Assembly: GCA_032718475.1 (NCBI GenBank)
Contig: JAUCBJ010006990.1
Location: forward strand, 1 to 64,000
Length of the DNA stretch: 64,000 bases
Reading direction: 5' to 3'
DNA from: Nemertoderma westbladi
Taxonomy: Eukaryota > Xenacoelomorpha > Nemertodermatida > Nemertodermatidae
The notes beneath the pieces were generated by a model. That model ran no database searches and was not told the origin of the DNA. It worked only from the letters and a program-made list of their open reading frames with translations. Of the stretch, positions 1-11,721 are shown in pieces; positions within the stretch are counted from its first letter, which is position 1, and each line of letters begins with the position of its first letter. Both the position numbers and the translations under genes were made by a program.

Positions 1-998
1 ATCCCAAATATTAATTATTTAATATTTGCAAATCTAATAAATCAAAATCTGTAAAATTCAGATCCTTCAACAATTCTAGTCAATTAAGATATCGTAGCAT
101 TTACCGATATTCTTAAAGAGACAATTTTCTTAGAATTAAGGATCTTGTGTCCCTAGACATGTTCTAGAATCAAAATATGCCCATTTAATTATCAAATAAT
201 AAAATTTCAGGGAATAAATTTAAATTCATGTCTTTTAATGAATTTAATAAATTGCCATTTTACGCGATTTATAACATTCCCAAAATTCCATTAATTAATA
301 GATCAAGGGAGCGGAGATTTATATTATTATGCGTATGCGTGTACGAAAGTCTCCCAAACATAGTTAATAGCCGATAAAATTCGTAAAGTCATGTATAAAC
401 AGGACATTGACTATTAAAGAATTCCTATTAAATAACATCCCAGATCTGTATGCATTGGAATTACTCTAATTCTACCGCTAGCTTTGCATAATGTCACCAT
501 AGCAACAACCACGCTAGAATTAGAATTGAGTTAAACGAACAATAGAAAGCTTGTCCCATTGAATAGCATAGGGAATAAATAGCGCACTACTAGTATCCAA
601 GGATACATAATAATACAGTGACATTCTGGAAGGCATTGACTAACGGACAAATGGCCCGAGTGTGTGTAATTTGTGACAAGTTGTGTGTGTGGTATTTGTG
701 AGTTTATAGGTGAATGTTACTACTAAGGTGTGTTTACAGTAGCTAGTCGCAATCGTAAAGTAACCTAACTCTCCAAGGAATACCTGAAGTACATCTAAGC
801 CTTTGGGACGGACAGTCGAGTGACTTGTGCCGGTTGTCGTTGTCGTTGTGCGGCTACGTCGTTGGCGAAAGTACAGCGGCGACGACACATCGGCGCTGAG
901 GATCTCGTACTGTCCGGGGGTTAATTGGAGTAGGCAGCGACGTTCGCTAGCCTAAATATAAACTCCTTATAATATGGATAAACTCATATATAGCAGAT

Positions 999-2349
999 AT
1001 GACGGAGTTGATAGAAGATGGTCTTGGTATCGGGGAGCGATATACACCACTTTTACAAGCGTTTGTTGATATACGCAGCGTAATGGTACGTATATGGGCT
1101 TCTTAACTACTGGTCATCCTATCGATTTACACGATACGGACAATGTCGACACCAAAAGGGAAATGGTACGATTGAAATATCCTACCCAGCGGAGGCGGAA
1201 CGATAAACCGAGAATGGAACACGAAGAATTCTATTCGAAACAGACTCGAAAGAGAAGACGTTGAGGAGCCGGATAAACGCAGCGACTTCAACGATTATCT
1301 GGAATTCCTGATAGAAACATATCTCAATATTACCAGTCAACAAAATCTAGAAACTCGATATCCTCAAGGTATACATCATGACAGCATGATAGAACTCAAA
1401 CGGCTCGATTCCCCTATGATGTATCTTACCGCCGATCGACCGCTACCTGTTGTACCGAATAGCTTCGAACGGATGGAGGAATATTGTAAGCTGGAGAAAG
1501 ATCACTCGCGTTTCCCCTACAAGACGTACGTTTTTGGGTATTATTACGGTAAATGCCCTAGACCCAACTAATAAACGGAAAGACATAAACATCCACGGAG
1601 ACCGAAACTTGTTGACGTATCACCTATGCTCACTCGGCTCGAACGATCCTGGAGTAAACCTACGATCAGAGTCCCGGAATACTCGGTCAAACCTCCTCAT
1701 TCCTTAGTTGGACCTCAGACCTGCGATCCTGGTGGTGTCGCGGATCCTCGCGGACTGTATCCACTGTTCAAAGATCTAGTGCTACCCTAACAATTAATCG
1801 GTAACACTCCGACAGTGATTTCTAGCTAGCCGCCCATCTTACCTAGCCGGATTGTGACGCGGACATTTAATATCGCCGTTTAACCCTTACCATCGTCCCG
1901 GCTTGACACGATATAACCTGTCACCAGAGTGGCGGAGAACGTTGTACCAAACGAGTTAAACGCTATTCTACAAAGATCAGAAAGGAAACCTACGTTTGTT
2001 CAGATAAACGTAAGTTATAACAGCAAGTCCAAGCGATAAACGAATTGTCTTTATCTCAGTTCGATTGTGAAATCCAGAATCTCTAAGAAGATATCGCACT
2101 TAGACAACCCCATTCTCTGCGAGAGTTTTTGGATGAACGTATCCAGCTACGAGCGGAGGAAAATCAGCTCGAGGAGAAGCATATCGAAACGGCGGATACC
2201 GACCGTAACCCTACACCTTCTGATGCAATCATATTGCACCCTTCACCCAGGAGTTACAGCCCTCCTAGTAAAGTGGCTCCCCCAAAGAGAAAAGGACTCT
2301 TGCTAGCCTCAAGAAACTGCGTAAACGCCGTCCGCGCAAGAAAGACTAA
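999..2349 (+). pseudogene. Decayed ORF3 remnant of the LTR element
   Basis: The ATG at 999 matches the ORF3 start at 25017 and both copies begin Met-Thr-Glu-Leu-Ile-Glu-Asp. About 120 bases are missing near 1068 relative to the other copy, and frameshifts and stops follow (the frame closes at 1569-1571). Surviving blocks include a stretch with MYLTADRPLPVVP, shared with the 25-kb copy, and a glutamate-rich coiled-coil segment (FLDERIQLRAEENQLEEKH). After about 2200 it lacks the large C-terminal domain of the other copy and ends in a proline/serine then Lys/Arg-rich tail that stops at 2347-2349. The basic tail is not present in the 25-kb copy, so it may be the original C-terminus. Function unknown. 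Confidence 0.7.
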
Positions 2350-2418
2350 CTGTTTAGAGTATTTTTATATTTTAGAAACTGTGATTTTGTATATTTTATA
2401 GACTTAAATCCCATTTTC

Positions 2419-2427
2419 TGGGAGCGG
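2419..2427 (+). other. Putative polypurine tract before the 3' LTR
   Basis: TGGGAGCGG lies immediately 5' of the LTR's first TG. A purine-rich run directly before the 3' LTR is the usual plus-strand primer in LTR retrotransposons. The role is inferred from position only. Confidence 0.45.
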
Positions 2428-3620
2428 TGTAAAAGCTTTTGTGGGATAACTGATTCGTTTGCCTTGTTGGCCAGTTCCCCCCCAGTCGCTAAGAATACTC
2501 TCAAAGTGATCTACAGTTAAAAATAGTGCAAGTTACCAGCTTATTGGCTGATTTGCTGTACGCAGGCATCTGGGCTCTGTTTAATCGGCCAACAAGCCTA
2601 GGGAGGTTGCGTCATAGCCTTGTTTTTGTATCTCCCAATAGAATTTGAGTTAGCCTTGATTTTGACCTATCACAGAGTACTGAACTGAAAATTTCCTATC
2701 TCACTGCTCTTTCTCTGTGTTGAACGGGAGCTTCGTGGAATAAGAGTGGTTGGTATACTCGTATAGAGCAGTAGTCACGAGTTTTTCAAAGCCACGAAAG
2801 AACGGCTTTTTAGTGTTTTGTGCTTTCTGCTTTTTAGCTCAACACTAGTAGGTTTAATCATAAGGACATATATCCTTTAACTGCAACTGCACTGCTGCCA
2901 CACGTGCTTTTAATAACTGCTGAAACTGCAAAATTACTGCTCAATCAATACTGTATACTGCTATTTGTTGTCGGTTATTCATTATATTTGTTGATGAATT
3001 ATTATATTGGAATAACGAGAAATAACCCCGACACCCAATATTCTTGATATACCGAAGGTAAGAGAGAAAGGTTACCAATAACGATTGTGACTTATGTTAA
3101 AGTGGTTTGAAGTGAATCTAATGTTATTTGGTAGACCCTACATGAGTCAGTCTGTGTTCCTTTTATATGTGACTAAAATCAGTGAAGATTGGCAGATTAG
3201 TGTGCAGTATTGTGCAGCATTGCGTATGAGTGAGTCTGTTAAAGAAGCATTTCCTAAAGAATGCGCCATATATGTTAATTATAATTAAGCCATATCGTTG
3301 TGAGTAGTTTAAGTCATAACTCTGTTTATATAGATAAAGCGCCACGTCCTAAAGGAACTGTTAATATTCCCGAAGGTGAATAATATTGTCAGAGATTATA
3401 TAATACTGTCAGTCGAATAATACATTAGGCTTACATAGCAACAAAATTAAACCGTCGAACCCAATCTCCCGGGAATATCCAGCGGGTGAATGGTCGCGCA
3501 CGGATTGGTTTCGACTAGTGTAGTGAATCAAATACTTGTCATAGGCTAAAAAGCGATTTAATATCTAGAAGACATCTTAATTTGGCGGGTTAAACTGCCA
3601 AAGGTCTGAAAGCGCGAACA
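2428..3620 (+). repeat. 3' LTR of the degraded element copy
   Basis: It begins TGTAAAAGCTTTTG and ends GCGCGAACA, matching the ends of the repeat at 11976-13135. From about 2830 to 3620 the two are clearly alignable along their length, including 'AAGCGCCACGTCCTAAAGGA' and the 'TCTCCCGGG' block. The first roughly 400 bases (U3) are almost unalignable between them. Length 1193 nt. Small ORFs within it are not protein-like. Confidence 0.75.
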
Positions 3621-4068
3621 TGCGCAGTTCAAAACCTGGACATGCAGACAGGTTTTTTTTATATTTAGTCGCCTATGGGTACGGCGACGTGTCGGTGTCG
3701 GAGTTGGACATCTGTATCGGAGTATCGCAGCGTACCGGTCGATTCCGTGCAGAACGCGCACCCCGCAGACACATTAAACCCGCGCGGAGGAGTGCGAAAC
3801 TCAATTACTACTATATTACTACTATACATACTATAGATATTATACGCACTACATATTAAATTTCCTGGTTACTTGCACTATTTTTAATAGGATTTTGTTG
3901 AATTATATAATATTGTAGTAATCTATATATATAAATTTGGTTAACATTCAATACAGCTCCTACATTAGGCTTAGTCAATTTATTATATTATGATACAAAC
4001 ATGAATTGATTATTTCAAAGCGGTCTCAAAGTCTTTCACCACGGGCACACAGGGAAATGCCGGGGTTT
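3621..4068. other. AT-rich sequence without a recognisable gene
   Basis: Flanking DNA right of the LTR. It contains a T-run and several TATATA-like stretches. No supported coding or RNA feature. Confidence 0.5.
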
Positions 4069-4193
4069 GGGGGCGGCAGCCCCCTAGAAAAGAAGCGGGG
4101 GTTTGGGGGCGGCTGCCCCCAAGAAAATAAGCAGGGGTTTGGAGGCGGCAGCCCCCATCAAAAGAAGCGGGATTTTTTGGGGCGGCAGCCCCC
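4069..4193 (+). repeat. Four tandem hairpin units, about 36 bp each
   Basis: GGGGGCGGCAGCCCCC-type inverted repeats (6-bp GC stem, 4-nt loop) occur at 4069-4084, 4105-4120, 4141-4156 and about 4179-4192, separated by A-rich spacers (AAGAAAAGAAGC-like). One unit has GGCT instead of GGCA in the loop and one has an A in the G-run. The proline/glycine ORFs across them on both strands are by-products of the repeat. Confidence 0.85.
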
Positions 4194-4350
4194 AATTGAA
4201 AGAAAAACAAACAAAATTTGACTATAAAAATGTTGGGTTCTTTTATAATTTTGAAAAAACTTGTCTAGATACAACTTGTCCTGACACAACTCCATCTTTA
4301 ACTTTTGTTTATTGCTTTGATGCACCCAGATTAATTTTAACACTTTAACT

Positions 4351-4494
4351 GGGGGGGAAGTGTCCGGGGGTAAGTGTTCGGGGGGGGGGGGGGGGGGGAG
4401 TGTCTGGGGGGGAAGTGTCCTACTTGGGCGGGGGGGGGGAAGGGGAAGTGTCCGGGGGGAACTGTCCGGGGGGAACTGTCCGGGGGGAAGTGTC
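4351..4494 (+). repeat. G-rich minisatellite with long G-runs
   Basis: Degenerate tandem units of the type AAGTGTCCGGGGGG (about 14 bp, some with AACTGTCC), with one G-run of about 19. Multiple closely spaced G-tracts make quadruplex formation possible. Run lengths may be unreliable in assembly. Confidence 0.8.
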
Positions 4495-5957
4495 CTAGAT
4501 CCTTGGTGGGATAAATATTTCTCCATTTGACGCAACACCGCCGCGGCCGCTATGAGGGAGGTGAATACCGCGGCCGCTCCTAAAGCCGCAGGCCATCGCT
4601 AACTATATAGGTTAACTTGGGATTCTGGGGGACTTTTCGATGAAGGAACTGACCAAATTTTTTTATTTTCTCACCAGGGGAGCGGCTCGGAATTCTAAGA
4701 TATTAGCAACTCTAACATTATTAAATCTAACCCTTCGACGGACACGGCGGACAAAAAACCGTCATTTTTTCGACAATTTTAAAATTTTTTTGAAAGGCGC
4801 TCTACAGTGGCTCGAAAAAACCCTAGGTTATTGCTTAGCCGACGCCGGGATACGATAGAAGGGATTAATTAGTGAATTCGTTTTTTTTTTCAAAAAAGAT
4901 TACCACGCCTTTTTTCCGAAAATGTCCGTCAAAGTTGAAAAAACGGACAAAATGACTTTGCGGGATCCGCTATAACTCGGCTAATATTAATCGTACGGGG
5001 ACGAAAGTAACGCGGTTGGAAAGGGGAAGAGTGGTACTACCTTCGTATCGAATGGGGGTAAGATATTTATTAAAATTTCGGGTGGAAAAAGGGGCTGTAA
5101 ATTTGTACGTTTTTGTCCGTCTTTTTTGGAAAACTTATTTCCGAAATGTTTAATTCGACAACGCGGGTAGGAATCCACTAATTCTTTTATGAAACTCGTA
5201 GAAGACCATTGGGGCTACGTTCCTATCGAATGGGGGTACAAAAAATATGTCGGCAATAGGGGCCAAAAAGGGCCAGAATTTGTAAAGTAGTTTTTATCGA
5301 ATAATTTTTTATTTTTAACTTTAGTTGGTTAAGGTACATTCTATACAGTCAATATCCATACGGGGAATTCAAATATGCTATCGGTTTTGCTCCAAGGATG
5401 ATATTAAAAAAATGAGGGCCAAAATTATAATTTCGCGCTTCAAACTTGCTTCGCGGGAAATCGTCTAGCTCGAAAACTACTTAACTTACGGGAGATTTGT
5501 TTACACAGACTTATAGTGCGTTAAATTATCTATCTAACAGCGTTAATCACAGCGCTGGGGAGGTATTATAAAACTGGAGCGGCAGGCGATCGTGTGAAAT
5601 ATAATATTTATAAAAAGGGACGAAAAATTTTTTTTTTAACAAATCGCTATTCCATTATAATTTAGCGTATTGCGCCAAAAGTACCTGTAAAAAGTATCAA
5701 ATTAACTCCGCTATCTTTTATCTTAACATATATAATTAAAATTACGAATTTTAAGGGTCGAAAAATATCGCGTTATTTTGGCCCTTTTTTTAAATTTTTT
5801 TGGGGCCCAAAATAACCCCTTCTCAAAAGATTAAGAAAAAAATTACGGCAAAGAATATACCAATTTTATTGAATTTGGACCACCAGAACCGAAGTTAGAG
5901 CGATTTTAGTGAAAAAATAAAAATAATTTTTTTTGCAAAAAAAATTAAGAATGGTCA
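4495..5957. other. Non-coding sequence, no gene seen
   Basis: Contains two GCGGCCGC sites near 4540-4577 and two related blocks around 'ATCGAATGGGGGTA' (about 5047 and 5227), which suggest an old duplicated repeat. No ORF with protein-like composition. Confidence 0.5.
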
Positions 5958-6030
5958 GGTCAATATTGGATTTCGAACCCGCGAACTTAGGTTTCATTAA
6001 CGTGATTGATAACCACTAGAGTATGTGACC
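5958..6030 (-). repeat. tRNA-like sequence (SINE head or tRNA pseudogene)
   Basis: On the minus strand the 73 bases begin GGTCA and end TGACC, so the outer five bases pair. An A-box-like TCTAGTGGTTATC and a good B-box (GGGTTCGAAATCC) are present at tRNA spacing. The inner acceptor pairs and the anticodon stem do not form well, and there is no discriminator base outside the pairing, so a working tRNA is unlikely. Confidence 0.5.
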
Positions 6031-8113
6031 AAGAGAATTTGAAATTTTCGGGTGACTATTTTTAAACATCAATAACTTCGGTTCTACTGGGCCGTTTAAT
6101 CTGAAACTTTTTTCATTGGATAGAGGATAGATTGTAATTTGTGAAATAGGATACAACTTGGGAAAAGACGCATGTGCACTTAGTGCAAAATGCACTTAAA
6201 TAGTGAACATTTTTTCGATATTTCAAACACTATTATTTCCAGTTCTATTCATCGTAGAATGTTATTTTTTGGATTAAAATGTAGTTTGGAATGATTTCTA
6301 ACTATAATCGTAACATTTGTTTAACTTTTTATGTCTATAAAGTGACTTAAAATATCCATGAATATGGTCCAAAATCGCAAATCCAGATTTATTAAATTGG
6401 ATTTTTGACACTTTTAGCGAATGACACTTGATCATACACCATCGTAGATCGGTAGAGGATAAACATAAGTTTGTTAAATAAGAGCCACCATTACGATCTG
6501 CTAAAGTGCATTTATACAAATAAGTGTGCAAAAGTGCAAATTTTTTAATAAGGTCAAATTATATAGTATTGGGTTATTTTCTTTGCAGATACTTTATTTT
6601 CATATTAATATGTTGTTTGAACCTTACTGAGCGCATTAGGGGATATGCGTACAAATAACCGGCCCTTATGAGGCTTCGATTGGGTAAATTAATAAAACAT
6701 AAGGTTGTATAGTATAATATTCTAAAAACCAGTGTGATATTAAATGCACTTTAAATAATAAATAGAAATCAAATAACAATTGGAACACACAATTAAAAAC
6801 TCGCACAATTTTGTACTTATTATATCGCTTCAAATTAATTCAACAGTGGATATTTGGGGGAAGGGGGAAGTTACAGTGTGCATTCGGGGGAAGTTTGGTG
6901 AACTGCATTTATGCAGTGAATCCAAACTTCCCCCTTTGATATATCATATACTTAAGACATGCTAGGGTGACGGGGAAATATTTGTTACTGTCACACTTTG
7001 CTTCCATTTATCCTATCCTTTATTATTACCCCAGTCAGATAAGAGATAATAAATCAGTAAAAACTAAACTGAACTGTCTTTCATGCAAACAAATTTCTAA
7101 CTAAAGACGGGTGAATGACCATGACCATGGAAATAATTTTAAATATAATTGTATATCAACTATTTGGGGAGGCTTCCAAGTTAAACCCGAAAACAATTAT
7201 TTTGTTACATATATAGTAAATAACGTTGTATGTTCTTCTTCCTCTCATAATAAAATATAAATGAAATATCTCAGATAGCTATGCCCTGTAACATTTCACA
7301 ACCAAAATATTTAAGTGTGAAAAGTGTAGGCCTACCACACTCCGCCCAAACAACCGCAAACGCATAGCCAACAAATTTAACAAAAGGTTACATACATGTT
7401 GGGTTCATGACGAGATGAGTGAAAATTGATCGCGTAATATAAAGTAAAAAATTAAGAGACGGGCTGGCTCTCCTCCACTTTCTTACCCAATGGATATGTT
7501 GTTGTAATAATCTAATATTGGGGCGGCTTTCTCTCGGTCACATAATGTACGTGGCTATAAGTGATTTTATATACAGTAGGGTATACAGTAGGTACAGTAG
7601 TAACATTGGTACCGGTATAAAATAAATTAATTTTTGACTGCAAACGTTTAGGTATTGCATTATATGTTGTACTCTGTATGCATTCCTCTCTAATTATACA
7701 AATTTATCTATTATATGTTTATTTTATATTGTAATACATGTTTTTAAAATATTTTTTATTAATTTTTTGAAATTTAAATTTTCAAAACTTTTGAATTTTT
7801 TTTTGATTTGAAAATATCGATAAAAATTTCAAAATATTTTGAAAAAAAAATTAAAAAAAAAATGTTATTTTTTTTTCAATTTCCGGGATTTTGACAAATT
7901 AAAAAAGAAAAATTTCTATAGCCGGAAAATCCTATAGGAAAATTCTATAGGCAGGAAATTGTTATTAAGCCGTAGTTAAAGGGTTAAAAATATCTGCATC
8001 TTAGGTCAATGATAGCGCTTCTTATGGGGAGATCTATGAATAATTACATAGTTTTGTATAATTTATAATTACAGCATGTATTGGCCTGTATATTTACTAT
8101 TGTAATTGGTGTT
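6031..8113. other. AT-rich non-coding sequence
   Basis: No recognisable gene. It includes an imperfect hairpin at 6886-6934 (GGGGGAAGTTTGG on the left, CCAAACTTCCCCC on the right, around a TGCA-flanked loop), a T/A-rich tract at about 7740-7900 and short scattered ORFs without family resemblance. Confidence 0.5.
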
Positions 8114-8200
8114 ATTGTTTACGTGGTAACCATGACGGCGTTAAGTAATGTCCCCCTAGTGGACATTACTTAACGCCGTCATGGTTACCACGAAAACAAT
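8114..8200. repeat. 87-nt near-perfect palindrome
   Basis: The left arm 8114-8153 and right arm 8161-8200 are reverse complements over 40 bases with a single mismatch near the outer end, around a 7-nt loop (CCCTAGT). The arms contain CATGACGGCGTTAAGTAATG. No ORF or tRNA boxes. It may be a tiny foldback element or a recent inverted duplication. Confidence 0.9.
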
Positions 8201-8830
8201 AGGTGGAAATTTGCCTGACAGCCAGATTGGCCTACTGCATTACCTACCGGTAGGCGGGGTATAGCTATTAATAACCAGTAGGGCCTAGCTATATTATTAT
8301 AACATGGCTCCAAACGCCACCATAAATATAAGCTAACTTATTTATAACATAATTTATGTCATTTTTACAATTATTTATACAGCGACTAATTTAATTTATG
8401 CAGTTTCTATCACTTATAATGTATATGTACAATAATTTCGTAATGTTAAAATTTTGGAATAAAACTACAAACAGACTTGTTGCAAAGTACTTTACAGTAT
8501 TCTGATCCTCGTGACTTTATTTTCACTCACTCACTAACATTCGTTCGTGTAACAAAGCCACTCGGATCATCACACTGTAAAGTGCTACTTTACACACAAG
8601 TATGTAAATAGTTATTAATGCTTCTATGAAAACATTTGTGCGGCCATGGTATGGCTGTGGAGCACCTCAGATTATTTAATTTAGTAAAATACATCTTATT
8701 AAAACAAAAACATATTGCGAATAATTTTTAAAAGAAAATTTAATAAAATTTATTTCCAGTGGAATAATTAATTATTTAATTTAATATTAATTTAATTAAT
8801 ATTAATTAATTAATTAATTAAGAATTAAAA
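8201..8830. other. AT-rich spacer
   Basis: No gene seen. The right end (about 8760-8820) is a TTAATTAA-type simple sequence that borders the following retrotransposon fragment. Confidence 0.5.
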
Positions 8831-9746
8831 ACTGTCGAGCGTGCAGTTAAATACAAGATCGGGGGGTGGTTGACAGCACAGCCATCAGTTCTGGACCACA
8901 CCGATCTGAGTCCCGACGAGTTCAGAGATGGGTTAGCCCTTCGTTACGGCCTCACCCCACCAGCTACTCCAGACCAATGTGAAGGGTGTGGGGGTGTCTT
9001 TACAACCTCCCATGCCTTGAGCTGTAAAACCGGAGGGCTTGTGATCAAACGACACGACGAGGTTCGTGAAGTCTTTGGCCAGCTAATGGCTGAGGTGGTT
9101 GGTCCTTCCTGTGTGGAGCGAGAAGTGACACTCTCCCGGGGTCATACCGATCGTGAGGGCCTTGAAGTTGGAGGTGTTCGGGCAGATCTGGTGGCTCGGG
9201 GTATCTGGTCAAACCAACGTGTGGCGTCTTTTGATGTTGCGTTAATTAACGCTGACGCCACATCATATACACAGACCAACCGGTCCACCACGTCAATCCT
9301 TGAAGCTCGCTGCCATGTAAAGAAGGAACACTACCGCTCGATCTGCGAAGCCCGACGGATGGAATTCACCCCCCTCGTCGGAACAACAGATGGGGTCTGG
9401 TGCGATGAGACGCAGATTCTGATCCGTCACCTCGCTGAGTCACTGGTTAGCAGGAGAGAAGGAATGCGAGAGAGAGGACTAGGATGCATCCTCGGAGGAA
9501 TTCGCCGCCGGCTCCAGTTTGCGTTGGTGCGGTCTAGCTCCCTATGCATCCGGGGTGGACGACGCAGTTGGCGTGGCTTGGGGTTTGGTGATGGTGCGGG
9601 GATCAGAGGCCCAGACCTCTCTGAGCGTGGCTAAGATCATCGAAACGGTAACTAACGGAGTAACCAATGGGACGACAGCGGGAGATAAACTCACTGCCAT
9701 TAACAAACTAAAGGAGACCCCGATGAGTGCTGACGAGACCGCATAG
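8831..9746 (+). pseudogene. C-terminal fragment of an RLE-type non-LTR retrotransposon ORF
   Basis: The open frame runs from the AT-rich border to 9634. It contains a zinc-knuckle-like segment (CEGCGGVFTTSHALSC), a following RHDEVRE motif, and a restriction-like-endonuclease-type pattern (RADL ... FDVALINA, the acidic residues spaced as in PD...D motifs). After about 9519 the continuing sequence (LAPYASGVDDAVGVAWG...) is in the +1 frame and closes at 9744-9746, indicating a frameshift. No reverse transcriptase is present, so it is 5'-truncated. Assignment to the R2/NeSL/Hero-like RLE group is from motif pattern; the exact clade is uncertain. Confidence 0.6.
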
Positions 9747-10235
9747 AAACTGAGAGTGAACGACTTAGATCCCATGTAACATAACATAACTTCTGTTCAG
9801 TAATCATCATTTTGTGCTTCGATATTTAATTATTTTCATAATTTAGTAACAATTCTTATGCAATATTAAATAACATTAATTATTATATTTTATTTAAAGG
9901 ATTATATTATAATATATGTTATAATTAATTAAGAATTAATAAGAATTAGAATAAGATAATAAAGAAATAAAATAAGAATTAATTAATAAAATTTAATTTA
10001 TTTAATATTACATTAAAGAGTAAAATTTAGAACATTGCACAATAAATAATGTATAGATATATGTATATGTATAAAACACAATCAATTTGAATATTTGCAT
10101 ATTGACAGAGAAACATAAGAAAAATCAATTGGATTATAGAGTGGAAAATTTAAATTTAGATTATTCAATTGCGAGTATTAATAAGTTGTTTTTCCTGACG
10201 CGGTGCGGTGCCAGGCGCTTGTGTTACAGTCACCA
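9747..10235. other. AT-rich spacer between two convergent retrotransposon fragments
   Basis: Mostly A/T simple sequence (TTAATTAAGAATTAATAAGAATT types). No gene seen. Confidence 0.5.
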
Positions 10236-11525
10236 TCACCCATCAACCCCATCAAACAGTCCGATGTAGTGGAAGGGTGTGTCCATGGTTCCCACCACCG
10301 ACGCCGCGTTTCCCATGAGAATTGCCACCGCCAAGCGTTGCAGCAAAAACTGGTGCGACCGTTGCTCATGGGTCCGAGCATGAAGACGCGCCCTGACTTC
10401 CTGGAGGAAGCTGGCAGTCTCGGGTCCGGGTCGACCAAAGGTCTCAAAGGCCACGGGACTGAAGTAGCAGCGACCATGCTCTACCAACTCGCTATACTTC
10501 CTAATCTTCACCCGCTCAGCCTCCTCAGCAGCACGGCCACCAGCGATGAGGGTCTGCTGGAGATGACTCGGGGCGAGGGGATCCGTTAGGGTTGCGTCCC
10601 AGGCCAATGAGCGGCCGCGGTTCCAAGGCATCACTGTAACCCCGTCAACCCTCTTACCATCGCTCCGACAGAGACCTGGGGGCTCAAGGATGGGGGACAC
10701 CCCGCAGGTGACCAGCGCCCGCCTTACTATATCGTTCAACATAGCGTGGCGGGGATGCCGGCCAGCGCTCCTCTGGCAGCAGATACCATGGAGACCATCA
10801 GCAGCTACCAGGCTACCACAGCGACAGGTATGCGGCTCGACTACCTTACTTCCCAGCCGCATGGCAACGGCGATGCGGAACTGGCTGTCATCCAGCTTGA
10901 GTCCCAACGACGAGATGGGTAGAGCACTGAGCCAGCATCCGGCAACTGGGTGGTCCAGGGAATTTAACCTAGCAAGGTCGACTGGGGATGCAACTAGACG
11001 CAGCGCTGCGAGGTTAGCCGAGTGGACTGGGGCCACCCACGCACTCTGAGCAGTCGTAGAGGGTAGAGTAGCGTCCGAAGGGAGGGAGGATATCCAGAAC
11101 TCCCGGGCCAACTCGATGGTTGGGCTCACCACCCCCACTGAGTGGAGCAGGCGGTCGGACAGAGAAGAACAGGCAGCCGCGGAAGCCAGGAAGGCGGATA
11201 GTGCGAGCTGCACTGCCGAACTCAGTCCGAGACCGCCCACCTGTGCGGGGAGGCAGGCCTGGTCCCAGGCTGGGTCGCTGATATTAGTGTTAGCGACTTC
11301 CTGCAGGGTACTTCGGAGGATATCGTCGTAGTTCTTAAGTGCTTCAGGGAATAGGAAGCACGGCGCTGTCCGGAGGAAATAGGTTAGCCGAGGTATGGCA
11401 AATGAATTCTTTAGGAGGAAGAAGCCGTGGTGGGCATCTAGTAGAGGTATGCGGCAGGCTAGGGTCGAGAGGTCCCCTATCTTTGATGCGAGGCAGGATG
11501 CTATAGCGGCATCACCAATCGTCAA
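10236..11525 (-). pseudogene. C-terminal half of a second RLE-type non-LTR retrotransposon ORF
   Basis: A 429-codon frame without RT catalytic motifs. From about residue 225 it shows a Cys/His knuckle (HTCRCGSLVAADGLHGICC), then SAGRHPRHAMLNDIVRRAL, then DGKRVDGVTVMPW...SLAWDAT. This fits the PD...D arrangement of restriction-like endonucleases of R2/NeSL-type elements, with Val where Pro is usual. The last 120 residues resemble the C-terminal extension of such ORFs (HQFLLQRLAVAILMGNA). It is 5'-truncated at AT-rich DNA (about 11525) and points towards the plus-strand fragment at 8831-9746. The two are different families. Confidence 0.6.
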
Positions 11526-11721
11526 TTAATTAATTAATATTTAATATTAATTAATAATTACTTATTAATGTGAAAAGGAATCGAAATAGACTCGATTCTG
11601 ATTCCACATCCATGTCTTCCACAGTACCAAGTTGAAAAGCAGAAATCATATATTTAATGTAAATAATAATGTATCTATGAATACAATAATTATTGTTTAT
11701 AAAATTATTGTAATTTATTAC

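Larger units (their letters stand above)
1..3620 (+). mobile_element. 3' portion of a degraded large LTR (BEL/Pao-type) element copy
   Basis: Positions 1-2210 read as a diverged plus-strand copy of about 24040-26390, including about 1 kb of non-coding sequence upstream of ORF3. The copy then runs through a short basic tail and a purine-rich tract into a 1.19-kb sequence homologous to the LTR at 11976-13135. This order (ORF3, purine tract, LTR) makes it the 3' end of the same element family. The window begins inside the element, so its gag and pol, if present, lie to the left. Most of the C-terminal half of ORF3 is missing by internal deletion. Confidence 0.75.

Noticed and set aside
640-888. 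Thr-rich minus-strand ORF in the first kilobase
   Set aside because: The homologous region at about 24.7-24.9 kb does not keep a long open frame. It has no protein-like features.
4158-4538. Proline-rich minus-strand ORF
   Set aside because: It is the translation of the G-rich minisatellite and hairpin repeats.
5958-6030. Functional tRNA gene
   Set aside because: The anticodon arm does not fold and no discriminator base remains outside the paired ends.
10203-11331. Plus-strand ORFs over 10.2-11.3 kb
   Set aside because: Antisense shadows of the GC-rich minus-strand retrotransposon ORF.
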